Below, piece by piece: positions 12,151 to 25,037 of a stretch of 64,000 bases of DNA (positions within the stretch are counted from its first letter, which is position 1; the number at the start of each line of letters is the position of its first letter). Below the pieces are notes generated by a model. That model was not told where the DNA came from. It searched no databases and worked only from the letters and a program-made list of their open reading frames with translations. The DNA lies in contig JAANDG010000300.1 in NCBI GenBank assembly GCA_036852015.1, positions 1-64,000 of the forward strand, given 5' to 3'. Position numbers and translations under genes: made by a program. This DNA comes from Pelodera strongyloides. Taxonomy: Eukaryota > Nematoda > Chromadorea > Rhabditida > Rhabditidae.

Positions 12151-15100
12151 GATTGTTCAATGATGTGTGTGGGGACCATACGACACAATGTCTATTTTCC
12201 ATCAGATGCAAATATTCAAAGCACTGAGTATCCTGATTATCCAGAATCACTTCTGTATATTGAACCAGTCAGGTGGTCGATATCATTAACTGCTGATCAG
12301 AATGTATCTGGTTTATTAGCATTCAGGTAAGTGTTTTTCTTCAAATGATAAACTTCTTCCATGACACATATGGGTCTATAAGCTTTTAGCCAGGAGATGG
12401 GGACAGATACCTCTCACTGCCCAGCCCTATTGAAAACAAATTAGCCTGAGGCCTTTTCAACGGGCAATCTGCTCGGTTAGATATAAACGCAATTACCTCA
12501 CGGAAAAAACATGAGAATCTGGGACGTACACTAATTACATGTGAAACAACTCCTTAACTGGTAAATCAGTGATTTGAAATCAAATGAACTGGATTGTTGC
12601 ACAGTATTATGCACAAGCACATTTCGTAGAGGATGCTTGCAAAAGCGTCTCCTTTTAATTTTATGAAAACATGACAACGCGAATAGTTTATGGTGCGATG
12701 CGAGAAAAATAAACAAATACGTATGTATCTCGCAAGGCAACATACCTTCGCAAGATTCTCGCGAGTGCTTGGATTACCGTTACCCTAAATACTGACAAAG
12801 ATAGGTCGACGTACGCCGCGCCCCCTTTTAGCAATGCAGTTCTACGTTAATTTTCGCATTTTCGCCCGGTTGTCCAAGTACCGCGCACCACTTACATATT
12901 TCGTTAGTGACGTTCATATTAAAGTTTTACATAATGGTGTGTGTCCATGCGTCTGGGGGTGCAAATGATATTTTTCTATCGCTCTTTATTCTTTATCGTG
13001 TTTGTCCATGAAATGTTTCCAAGCCTGCTCATTGGTAGCAGCAAACCCTTTATCAAATCCAACAAAACCACTCAAATAACCAAAATGAACAGGATTTGAT
13101 CTGCGCCCTGTTTAGACTCTTGGGAAGTCGCACATCGGGTGTTTTCGTCTGCGGGGTCAACAAGGAATCAGAACAGGTAACCTTTGCGAAAGAAATCATC
13201 ATCCGCCTTCTTGATGCCATTCGCAATTAAAGTGCTGTTTTTAGGCCAACCTTTTGGAAGAAGGTGACAAAATTGAATCATGTGATAAAATATTACTATG
13301 CGGATATACCCCGGATCAGGTTGGATAAATTGCTTGTCAATCAATAGCGCTGATGATTCTTTAAAAAATCCACCTATTTCAAAAGAGCCCTTATTCCTTA
13401 CATGCTGCAGAATAATGTTTAGCATAGGGTAGTGTAAATAACATGAAAATACAAGGAAATCGTTATAAAGAATCAGGTACCACAACATTATACATAAAAA
13501 AAACTAAGAAAAAACTCTCTACATGTCTCCCCGTCATACATACAATTCATAATGTTATGATCTTCTCCCGTTTTGAATCTTTTTCTAGCGTTAGCATTAA
13601 ACAAAATAGTTTTTGTCACCGTGATCGTTTCTGATAAACCAAAAACGCTATGCTGATGCTTGCTGTGAGAAAAAAAGAACTAAAATACGATTACATAAAT
13701 GATCATAATCGATAATATTGTTGCTTGCATGAAGGAATGCCTGATTATTCGAGACGTTTCAGGTCGCTTCCATCATAAGGATCTCCTTGATACGGAACCG
13801 AAAGGTTAACATAGAGGCAAGCACTTCTGTTCGAATTGTCTACTCATGAATGCGCGGGTATAAGCGTCCGATAAAAAATGAGATACAAATCATTCATGTT
13901 CAATTTTCATTTAAAGAAAGCATAATTCTGATCCAGAATAACTAGGTTAGTTACCTTGTGCCCTCCATTTATGATCCCAATCACCCAAAATTGATAGGCG
14001 AGCAGACAACATTGTTTCGCAGGTAATGCTGACAATGAGAAAATGACCAATTCTAATGACCAATTATGTGATTACTACCACATTTGATGATCGTTCCTCT
14101 GCAAATAATCTGCAAAATTATGTGATCAGCGAAGCAAGGTTTCATATAAACTGCTTTTATAGGTCCTACGTCAGGAAGCGATTCGGCGTCGCCTCAAGGA
14201 AAGAAAGTACCTGATGGAAGAAACACAGGACAATTATTTTCTAATGCCTACTTTTTCCCGCTACTTGCCGGAAAGCGAGTCAAAGTGCCGAGTTTTTGAA
14301 TCTGTGAGACCTTTCTTATTTTTCTTGACTTAGTAATGTCTTGTCATGTCGAACTTCAATACGTGATCTTTCCAATAACTTTCCTAATTTACGAAGTAGA
14401 TTGGTACCAAACATGCTATCCGATGATGTTCCATTATTTGTTTGTTGGCGTGCTGCTGGAGGGATGCCATCATATTGAACAGATTGATGGAATCATCGGA
14501 TTCCGATTATATCATCAGTCTGTTCGATGTTTCATCACTCAGACTTTCACTGTCACTGCCGGATACATAAAACTGGCCAACGAGCGCTCGATTGTTTTTA
14601 TTCTATTATCATGTGTTCACAGCAGTCTTCGAAAAACAATGCCTATCGCACATGTAGAACTAATTAGTGGCAATCTTTCAAGTCAGGAAATTAAATCGGT
14701 TGTTATACTGCTGAATGAAGAACATTGCGCAACATTGGTAGCGTTGGTTGAACTTCGACTTCTTTTCTTTGACACGTTTTGTGACATTTCACCTACATTG
14801 CCACATCCAAGAAGATTTCCCAAGTTATGAGATGATCAAAGTATTCATAATTTCTAAAGTGTGCAGTAAACTGAGAAAAAAATTAAAAAAATTAAAAAAA
14901 AACGAGCACAACCAATAGAACCAATAGACAAACAAACAGTAGTGATTTATTTTAGAAGAGACATTTCGCGCGGTCATTTACGAGTGATGATCGAATTCAG
15001 TTGCTGGCTGATTGCGATGACGAAGCTGTTCATCAAACCACATACTCGCGGTAAACCTTATGCAATAATTCCGTACACCACTTTTGCCAGGAGGTTCCTG

Positions 15101-15324
15101 CTACTCCGACAGCAGTACACAACGGAATACAAGTGTGCATCACACAATGTTAAGTTGCCAAAATGCAAAAAGCATAATTGCTCGAAAGAAGTTGTATTAT
15201 ATATTACGGTGTGTTTGACGTGTTTTTATCCAGGCCTGTCCACGGCGCCCACAAGTACAACTTCCAGTTGGAGATGAACAGCGAGCGTTACCGCTGCCCT
15301 ATTTGTTTGAAATACACTACATTG
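12151..15324 (+). CDS. Unrecognised multi-exon gene (partial model)
   Basis: Candidate exons with good splice framing: 12151-12326 (ends AG|gtaagt), 13093-13176, 14163-14303, 14956-15050, 15091-15148, 15234-15324. The last five are phase-consistent; the junction from 12326 to 13093 is not, so an exon is missing or the first exon belongs elsewhere. A long open frame (14336-14830) lies between exons three and four and could contribute an exon such as one ending at a GT near 14735. The 14163-14303 exon encodes a basic helix (AIRRRLKERKYLMEE) followed by TQDNYFLMPTFSRYLPESE, which by memory resembles the post-coiled-coil part of Abraxas/FAM175 proteins, but the other exons do not obviously follow that family's order. 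I do not assign a function. The terminal exon was not identified; it should lie before 16170, where the convergent homeobox gene ends. Confidence 0.38.
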
Positions 15325-16169
15325 GTAAGGTTAACAATAAACATAAATAAGGATGAATATGCACTTAATGGACTTGATTTGCTATTATTCGACCTTTGAC
15401 GTTAAGCCTCATAAACAACTCTGAAGTCCAGATTTTGGCACAGAGATACTTTGGTTGTCATTCTTTCACATCTGTTCCTTTTTTGAGACCGTTTAATCGG
15501 GCAGTTCCAACAACAATGCAAGGAATTGGGGTCACAAGGTGGTCTGTCGGCTGCCTCCGGTTCTTTCCTGAATCTTAAATGGTTGTTTAGTGCATTCCAT
15601 TTAGAAACAAACTTTACAGAAACCGTTGCATGTCCTTCGCCACAAGTGGATGTCGTCTGCACGAAGACTTCTGCCCACGTCAGCTTCTGAATTCCTTTTC
15701 GAAATGTCAAGATCACCATCAGATTATGCTAATTTATAGGGTAACGTATAGTTTTTGCACATAATAAAGAATCATTTATATAATATAAATTTGACAATGA
15801 ATTTGACAATGATTCTAAGGTACTTATTTGGAGGAGGGACTGCTATTTGTGTACCTCTCTTCAAAGGTTATGTGATCTTGTTTTTTACAAAGAATTTCAT
15901 AATTATTTAATGGTAGTGTTTTCTGTTAGAAAAAATCAGAATAAACTGCCTTCGTTAGATTGAACATGGCAAAATCCGACCAGGCTTGAAATATTTATTG
16001 ACACATTAACATAGCTGTTTACTTTCGAAATTAAAGTAATTAATAGATTAGAGTTTTTCAAAAGGAAAGCAGCATGAGCGCTACAAGGTTTCGAATTTGG
16101 TTTGACTATATAGTATTGGCATTAATGATTTTATTGCCTATCGAACATGTTCTGATTCTATCTAATTGA

Positions 16170-17206
16170 TCACTCCGAAGCACAACCAACAAACAAAGGC
16201 GGTGACGTTGAATTGTCCGACTTGTCTGTTAAAAAAGGCTCTTCAGGATTTGTGTCGCAATTCGCTTTCTTCCATTTCGTTCTTCGGTTTTGGAACCATA
16301 TCTTTACCTGAATTTAACAAATGTTGTCTTCTGTGCCGATTGAATTAGTATGATTATTACAGGTATCTCACGGGGGAAAACGCAGAAACATTTGAAAATG
16401 GAAGTGTTTATTTATTTAATTTCTACTATTAGTTATATAAGGTAAACATTAAATATTAGTTCATCAATCTAATAGTTTCCACACCACGTTTATCGAAAGG
16501 GTTTCCATCGCTAACAAGGAATTCCAAACTGATTGTCAAAGCTCGGGAATACTTGGGAATAAATGCCGAAAATATACAGGAAGTAATGACACCTAATTAT
16601 GTAAATTATGCCATCCATGGATCAACCATACTTCCTACTAAGAATCATAAGCTCCGTTGCCATAACTATTGCGGTAACTTCTCACAAATGGTACCTGAGT
16701 CTCCGTAACATTGAGTTGTGCCGACAAATATTGCCGTTCAGCCGACGAAAGGTACTTCTTCTGCTCAAACTGCCTTTCCAGCTCATACACTTGTTTTCCA
16801 GTAAACGTGGTTCGCGTCTTCTTCTTCTGTAGCAAAGGATATTACTAACCAGAAATATGCTATTCAAAATAAGATAGGTTTCGAAGAACGCAAAACCGCC
16901 TACCTTATGTATCCGCTTTTTTATGGGCTGTGATTCGGGAACAATCTTATCGAAATCTGAAATATACACTAGTTATTGCATATAAATTGCGGATTTATCA
17001 AGGAACCTTCTACAGTTGTGTTCACTGATCTGGCTAAGAAACCCACCATCATTGGTTTTAGAGACTACGTCAATTCCCAGAATTCTATTGATTGAAAACA
17101 GATCACTCTTCGGCTGAATTGCTTCCCTAGTGGGGCGAAGATAGGCTTGAAGCGGCAAATAGGGAAGAAACAGTTGTTGCATGAAGGGAAACTGGAGGGC
17201 TTGCAT
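16170..17206 (-). CDS. NK-like (ANTP class, NKL) homeobox transcription factor
   Basis: Nuclear DNA-binding regulator. Exons 17047-17206, 16904-16956, 16695-16826, 16170-16307 join in phase to 160 residues. The homeodomain (about residues 73-131) begins [20 protein letters not shown], continues [20 protein letters not shown], and helix 3 is [15 protein letters not shown] (W119, Q50 at residue 121). An intron splits the homeodomain at TETQ|VKIW, a position shared by many NKL genes. N-terminally FSINRILG (from residue 37) is an eh1/TN repressor motif that binds Groucho/TLE. By eye the domain is closest to NK-type families (NK6, NK1, HMX-like features mixed), so I do not name an orthologue. The start is the first in-frame ATG of the exon; an upstream exon is possible. 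The 45-residue tail after the homeodomain ends at a clear stop. Confidence 0.85.
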
Positions 17207-18892
17207 GATTGTGCAACCAACGGATGCCAGTGTCACTTGAATTGTGATTGAAGCTGGTCGTAACAGCGTATTCGGTTACAGTAGTGAGAGTTGGACCGCC
17301 AGGAGTGTAATATATGAAGTACTGCCTCCGGTTATAGGCCCCTTAGGGGCACTGATCTGTCGGGAAATAGCTGGTGGAACGAGTATCTCGATGTCACTTA
17401 CGACAATCAAATCATGTTTTCCAGCGCAATCCCCACACTAAGAACTTCGTTTAAGCAAATTGAATTCGCACCAATAAACCCGAAATGGGACTTCTTGGTG
17501 GTCATAAGGCACATATCAAGTAAACGAAGAAATTTTGTAGTCAGCATGAAACCGAATGTAAAAATGTCATATGCAGTGTGTGGATGATACGTTGACAAAA
17601 GTGATATCCTGCTTTTTCAGTAATAATTATTGAGATTTGCATCTGGGGCAACAACAAAAAAATATGCACATGAATGCTTCTAAAGGTACGTTGATCAATT
17701 GCGCTGGTTAACTTAACTGGAATACGGACACGAGAAAACAAAAAAATTGTCATGCCTAAAACAAGATTGAAGTGCTTGGTCAATATTTTCGCACACACAT
17801 AATCATAATACATCACAGTATTCCTCCCAAAATGACCCAAAGAAGCAAGCACAGAGAGGGGCCACTGTCCATGAGAACTGTTGCCGCGGTAGTAGTTGCC
17901 AGTTTGGGGCACAAGTTTTCCTTGCCATACTACACGTTTTTTTGCAATGCATCAAAGTGTTTATTCAAAACAGACAATTAGATAAGGAGGAAATATTGTC
18001 CAAATATCTAATTTTATTGGAAAATACGTTTCCAGAACATTTCAGGGAAACTTCGTCAAAAAGCCTAGTTTTTCGTTCAAACGCTTTTCACAACGTTCGG
18101 CATAGTTTACTGTTCACAGGTTTTTCACCATATCTACAAAATTATGCAAGTTTTCCGAATTCCAATTCCGTTTTGGTGTTTGATCATGTTTGCTTGTTTG
18201 TGACTACTAAAATAACTCCGCAAAACACCGTCTTTTGGCCCACGGTTCGCCCGGTCCAACAAAATATTGAATTTTGCTCTGGCCACGTCATGATCAGAAT
18301 CGGAGTGTCTTCCCGTGCATTCCTAATGCGCCAATCCCCCGCACGGTACAAAGATTGGTGGGGGAGTTGTTGGGCAAACATTTAAGGTATTTGTGAGAGA
18401 CCCATTCCTGCTACTGGATATAGCGGAAAAGCAAACATGAAATACATCATGTATAAAACGTGCAAACAAATCGGACGTAAAATGGCAACTTTTCCTCCCA
18501 GTTGACCCTTGCTCCTAATGCTTCATAAATCTCCACAGTATGCCTGACAGAGAACATTGCTGATAAGTGTGAACATTCGATGCTGCAATTGATATAAGCA
18601 TATGACAGTCGAGTGTTTGCTGCAGTTGCCTACTACTAGTTTCGCTTTGACTTCTTTATTTGTGTGTAGCAAACAACACCCCGAATTGTTGTGTGAATTT
18701 ACCTCTAAGATTATTCATTCCAACTCTCTTTTCTAGTCAAGGAGTAGATTTGCTGTTGAAACCTCTAAATTGTATGCTGGATAAATTATAGCGCGTAGAT
18801 CATCGCATCGAGTATTAGCTGCATTCAAATCTAGCGTGTTAAACAAAATTCAACACTCACTGAAACGAACCATTATACTTATTTATATTTAG
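17207..18892. other. Upstream region of the homeobox gene, no further gene seen
   Basis: ORFs on both strands (e.g. 17541-17912 minus, 17942-18385 plus) lack splice framing or recognisable domains. This region presumably carries the homeobox promoter. Confidence 0.4.
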
Positions 18893-19196
18893 TGTCATCA
18901 CTTGGCATGACCCGCAATGGTCAAGAACCGAAATTAATTCTATCAGCGCAAATTCTTTCGCACCGGTGGATATTTGCGCTCAGACTCCAGACCAGGCACT
19001 CGGCTCTCTTCATGTTTGCCAAGCAAACTTCGTTAATCTTTTTATTGTTTAATTAAGAGGTCAAATATTTATGAACTCCGCCTCCTACAGATCGACATAT
19101 GATTTGAGCGCTGAAACTGAAACAGAAGAACTCCTCGACCGCAGTTACGGGACGTCCCATTTTGCGAAATCATTTTTTTTTCTCAACACTCCTTGA
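18893..19196 (+). CDS. Two candidate exons of an unrecognised gene
   Basis: The exon at 18893-19031 is preceded by a TTATATTTAG acceptor and followed by gttaat; two of its frames are fully open. The exon at 19091-19196 follows a CTCCTACAG acceptor and reads STYDLSAETETEELLDRSYG, then a stop. One pair of frames joins in phase. Composition is exon-like (higher GC, acidic stretch), but no family is recognised. It may be the 3' end of a gene whose earlier exons I could not see. Confidence 0.3.
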
Positions 19197-22100
19197 CACA
19201 TTGTAACCTTTTACTTTCTAATAATTCTGTCGTAAAAAATGCTTTCAAAAATTCCTTCCAGCTGATGATTACTGTGCCACATATTTTATTAAGGGTTTGT
19301 TTACAGCTTTATTGTTTCACATTACTTAGTTTCAGAGAGCTTTTTTTAAGGAGCGAGAGAGAGGGAGAACTGGCACACTTCGCCGTAATTCTTATATTAG
19401 TTTATCTTCTTGTGCGATCAATTTCGTTTTCAAGGGAGAACACATTGAATGTGTGTGAGGCCAGTATGTATAATAACAGCCTCTTGGTTTAGATCAGACT
19501 CTTCACTCACCCAGCAGCCAAAAACTCGCTTTATCGCAGCGCAATTACAAGCTCACTTCGAATGGTTTTCATTTCACAGCTAATACCTGATAGCAGGAAA
19601 CCAGTATGACGAGGAAACTCGTACCGTAGAGAACAAACATGCATACTACTACAGCAAGTCTTGATATGACACGCCCACTGTTTTCTTTATTTTCTTACAT
19701 TGATCTATATGTCATAAAAGCTCAACGACATGTTTCCAAGAGGACGAACCGAAGTAAACACACTTGTACCTAGTGTGTCCTTCCGGTGCAAATTTCTTTT
19801 TATTTCACGTGCTTCATTTCGTTCTGGTTCTTCCAGTTCTTACAAAATGAGTACATTAGTTTCGAAAGGTGCCGTGGTTAGTGTCATTTTATCAGTACAT
19901 GTTTGCCTCTGTATGTCCGTGCTTTGTCAGCTTTATAGTATCAATCCTGCTAGCTTGACACACCTGTCATAAATTAGGGCGCTAATTGTCTAATTGTCAC
20001 TTATGTTTGCCTGTCCAGTTGTTTGAATTTGTATGCTTGTGTAGCTGTTAGTATCTGTTTGCATTTCGTCTGCATCGCACATATGGTATCAGAAAAAAAA
20101 CATGAACACATGGGTTTTGCTTGTGCAATCCGTTTTCACAATCTTTCTATGTCGCTTTATGGCAAGAGAATGACCTTCCCGACCAATCAAATAGAGCTTA
20201 CCCTGCTCGTCCGCCAACTAGACAACCAGATTTTTTGTATTAGTACGCTTAAAGATTAGCTACAAAGGGCAGGAGTAGATTATTTCACAGCAAACTGCTT
20301 CGAAGATTCGATCATGGGAATTTTTTATGTCAAGCAAACCCTCATGTTTCCCTTTCTGATTGCTATTCAGGTAACATCTCTTTACTGTACAGGTAAAATT
20401 TTTGTGCAAAGTAAAGTTGATATCAAAAGGCTCTAACTCAAAGCATTGTGCCCAACCGGCTGCAATCACTCTAATTTCGTCATTTTACTCCAATCTTAAT
20501 CATTATAATTCGAATGGTATAGAGATCACTACCAAAGGAATCTTCAAAAGAAAAGGAATGTTAGTTGTTTTTGCCTCAAGTCGGTTACCGTATGAAGCAA
20601 CACATAATGAATCAATTGCACATTGGTTAATTTGTGTGCAGATCATTAAGAACGAGTGGGCAATATGTAAATGAACGCTTGAATCAAAGAGAGCAAACAA
20701 GGCACCAAACACGTTCCTCATTTCGTTCTCAATTGTATTATTCTATCGGTATTTGTCTTACAGAAAATCTCACTCTACAGAGTGTATTCCTTGGGTATTC
20801 AGTAAGACAATCCATCAATTTTGTGAATATATGTGAAAAAGCGGATCTTAGTTTGGATAATTCATTCTGGTTGAAGACAGTGTGGTTTAAGAAGCTAATA
20901 GTTTTATGTCCTATTTCCGGAAGATAAATTCAGCTCATTATTATAAACATATGTATGATATTCGTTGGTGAGTGAATCGTTCTGTGCTATGTATGCTTGT
21001 CTGTCGCGGTTCTAGCGAGCCAGAGCTTTTTGCCCGCGAGCGATCGAATCAACACACGCAAGACTGCACAGACATGCCTGCATGGCTTGCCTGCCATACA
21101 AACATAACCTGCCACACCCAGCCTACCTTCTACAATCGCATTATTACTATTCTTTTTCAATTCCCACGTATATTTGAAAACATTATTCGTTGTTGATAGT
21201 TGCCTGCTGCTATTCCCTACACCACACTGCAATTTGCCGATCGATTGTTAATATCGATCCAGTTTGCCGTGAAGTTGGCGGCGTCACCCGGGGAAGTTCC
21301 TCTCACAAAGGTAGTTGTAATATAAATTAGCCATAAACATATAGTCGTTTGTTTATACTACCACTTGCCCTCTCATTCACACGAGTCGGCCTTCCAGTTC
21401 TGCTGCTAAAATTATCTTGCAAGCAGCGACCATACAACAATATTTATCGTTGCCTTTCGATCCTTAATAAAGACATATTTCACGTTCCTCATTAATGCAA
21501 ACTGTTTGATGTTAATAATGTCGTAATTTGTTCCCTACTATATCTTTGCAATTGTAAGCATAAAACAACATTATTCTTTTGTATTCCGGAATGATTATGC
21601 TGGTGCGAGGCGAGTAATCTTTATTCAGTATCTGGCTTGTCTCAGTTCATTTTACAAACTGAATTTGGTTCTTCGAATTTCTAGATTATGAGCATGGCTA
21701 TATTTCAGTTAATAGTTTTTGTGCCCATGTGATCTCGCCTTGATGTTAGTTTCCTATAGATGTTCCTCCGATGAGTGTTCATGCAAACATACAACTCGGT
21801 AATCACTCTCGAACTGTGGCGGTTTGCTTGAGAGGAAGTTCTTAGTTCCTCACCAGTCTGATAATGTCATGAAGCTTTATCACCAAAATCATTCTCATTA
21901 CTTAAGCTTTTATCGCACGTACCGATATATTTCATTCTAGCAACTCTCCTCTCACGTAGTTACTTGAGCTCAACATTTTGACTGCACAAATCCACTTCAT
22001 TTTTTCCTTCATTTTTTTCCTCTATTATTTTCTCTTTACATGAGTTGGCTTATTTTTGGCCTTTTTGATAGATAAGTATTAACATCGAAAAGAGGGTGTG

Positions 22101-25037
22101 ATTGTACATATTATTTTAAGTTGATTTCTACAAAAACACAGCACCCTATGATGCCGTTCAGTTCAGCTAAACATAGGCGTGTTTACATACTCTAATTCAA
22201 AAAAATGAGTTTCCTCATAAAGGAGCGAATTTGTGAATGGCATTTCTACAAAATAGGAATCATCTTCAGATCACATTTCTGTCATCGGTGCACGTACTGC
22301 TCGGTAAAACGGTGACCCCGTGCAAACAAGGCTCCCACTTCAAACAAATCTAAACAAGTCGTTGCCTTGTGATTTATACATTATGTTTGAGAACGCAACA
22401 CAAAATATGAACTCTTCATTCTTAAAGGGTCGCACCCACGAAAATCAATGTATGTTTATTATTTGTGTACAAGTTGTCTAGTGGGTGATTGTGATCAATG
22501 CAATATCTACAAACCAATTAGTTAGTGTATAGTACGCTAATCATCCATTATATATATAGTTTATAAAGGGCTAAAACGTAGCTTCATTTTCGTGAGCTCG
22601 ACCCTTTCAGTTAATTTTCATGTTGCTACACATACTGAAAATCGAAGAAAAACATATTCCTAACATATTTTAGTTTAAGGCAAGAAAGAACTATTCTTAA
22701 ACACCAATGAGGTACACAAACTTGCACCCTACTAGCAGCGTAACATGCATTTGTGCTCAGCAGAACAAGAGCAGTGCAATGGGCCAATGAATCGTTGGCA
22801 GTGCGGCATTTGTGCAAGTAAATCAAGGTATTAAATTCGGTTTTCTGTGCCACACGGTGCCACTGTCTTTTCGCTTTCTTTGTTGAAGCAATTGCCGAAA
22901 TTCCCATCAACAAGAACCATTTCGCAGACAACCGACAACCTATTGATTGACCAGCTTGTCTATGTTCGTATTGTTTTTGTCAACCTTCCGTTTTTGTGCT
23001 AATTGTCCTTATTTAAGCAAATAGTTGAAGGAAATCATAAATGATTAAGATACAATGCACCCAAAGGTTACCCTAGATGATGTGGATTTTTGCATAGGCT
23101 ACTCCTAAATGTTAATGTGTATGAGCAGAGCCACAAAAGAAAATATTTTCTGTTTCGTGCCCTGATTCGCACAAGCCACTACCGTCCGAATGTTATTATT
23201 TGAGGCACATAACTTGGTTTTCTTTAAAACGCTAAACCCGCTGTTATGCGGTTTATATTCTGCTGTATTTGATCAATGCTTCCCAATCGGCGCAAGAATG
23301 CGCTCATGTATAGATCTCAAAATTTTTGGTGCCAATTTAAGAGAGTAAACTTTCTCTTAGAGGATTTAAACGAGAACATTTCTGACTGAATTATCAGAGT
23401 GAATATGTTGCGAGTAGTCGCTGACTCTTGTATGTAGCGCGCATTGAAAAGTGGCTCCTAAAGTGGATCCTATATAATTTTAAGAGGCCGACGAATCGTC
23501 AAACGGAACTTTGTTTGGAAAGATGTTGTCTTGGTTTGCTTGGCAACTGTTAATGTATATTGTATTATTTAAGAATTGCCCTCCATTGAAATGAAATGTT
23601 GATTTTAGTGATGAATTTTGAAAATATAGCTTTTACGTTAACATGTATCTCATGCGAAGATAACAAACTTTTGGAGTCAGTAAGTAAACATGCATTAATT
23701 AGCTGTCGCCAATGGTATCAATTACGCACAGTTTGTGTCAATAGTGACAAGTTTGATATAAACAAAGTTGCGAACATTCCATAGTCATTAACAGGAACAC
23801 AAATATTGACGCCTCCACAATAAATAGCGCTGTTATCGAAGCAAAACCCAAACCAATGACTTCATTTATTTGGCAAATAGGTCAACAACGCCGCACTTTT
23901 TATTGTTAAATTGCTAAATAAACTGAACTAGAGACATTTTTCAACAATGACGATACAGATTATATATATATGTACGACAGTATGTTGTAATGATATGTTT
24001 GTACACAGTGCAGAACGACGTTTTTAATTATCTCCGATCATTTACTTCCTCTGTTTTGTCTGGTTTGCTTGTTTCCTTTCCTCGTGACAAGACTAGCTCG
24101 AACATTATGATCGTACAGGGTTTCTTTTGGAATGTGGACGTATTAGTCATTTGCTTGTTCCAAGCTTCGCAACAACAAAAAAGAAAATTATTTAAGCAAC
24201 AATGAATCTATAATTTAAGCTAACACTAGCTAACACCCTATCATTTCCTTGAACATTATTCCAAGATGCTCATAAAAAAAATTAAGAAAATAAAAAAACA
24301 TTTTCAACGTGTCAAAACAAGCGGCCCGTATCGATGTGACATGTTCTCCACAAAAAAAAATCATGAAAATAATATATGAATGGTAGAAAGGTTGCTCATC
24401 TGCTCGTTGTATTGTCAGTAGTTTCCTTGATTGCTCACAAAACCAGTCAACGGTTCGGAGAGCAGCTTTTCTGTCCAAAACTACTTGAATTTCAATTGAT
24501 ATAGCTCCTTCCTGCAGCTGCCCTATTTTTTTCTCAATTGATTCCCTTTAAATGCACTTATTTGGCTTTATTTTGTTATTAATTATCTTGATTGCCCGTC
24601 GTTGAATGGGTTTTGTATAGTTGAATATATGTGTGTGAACTGTGAACGAAGTTTTTAGTTGTTGAAAAACTCTCAACTCTCCATTAGCTTTGCCATATTG
24701 CATGGTTTTTTTCCTGAAACCAGCACGTCTCCGTTAGATTTCTCCCATTGAATACGTGTGCGAACAAACCACAAAAACTGATCATTACAATGTGTGGCCT
24801 AGTTGACGATTCGCATCTTGCAGGTTCGCCTCAAGCAAACGAACAACTTGCCCATCTATTCTCGTATAATCTTTTTTTCTATCGTAGTCTATCGTCTGAT
24901 TTGCGTGTCTATGCGTACGCATCATTGAGGCTCTACTTTTGTCATTCAGCCTTTCGCTTGATGTGTTTGTTTTGACTGTTGTCTTAGTTCATGCACGGAT
25001 ATCGGTTTTTGGCGTCTAATCATAAGTTATTTTTTAG
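19197..25037. other. Gene-poor stretch
   Basis: About 5.8 kb with no convincing exon chain. A short open segment at 21263-21310, framed by an AG acceptor and gtagtt donor, reads FAVKLAASPGEVPLTK and may be an isolated exon. A TTAA-type MITE lies at 22422-22614. The missing TM1 exon of the tetraspanin downstream may be here. Confidence 0.35.
22422..22614. mobile_element. MITE with TTAAAGGG termini
   Basis: The left end TTAAAGGGTCGCACCCACGA pairs with the right end near 22585-22607, which reads CGTGAGCTCGACCCTTT on the given strand. The interior is short and non-coding. The start tetranucleotide TTAA recurs just after the right end (TTAA at 22611-22614), as expected for piggyBac-type target choice with a few mutated bases. 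Confidence 0.6.

Noticed and set aside
15237..15324. Apparent zinc-finger-like RYRCPICLKY in one frame
   Set aside because: Only a single C-x2-C pair, and the phase-consistent frame of that exon is a different one (ALPLPYLFEIHYI).
18290..18370. Possible tRNA-like or hairpin sequence
   Set aside because: Complementary GGGGG/CCCCC blocks exist, but no A/B boxes and no cloverleaf.
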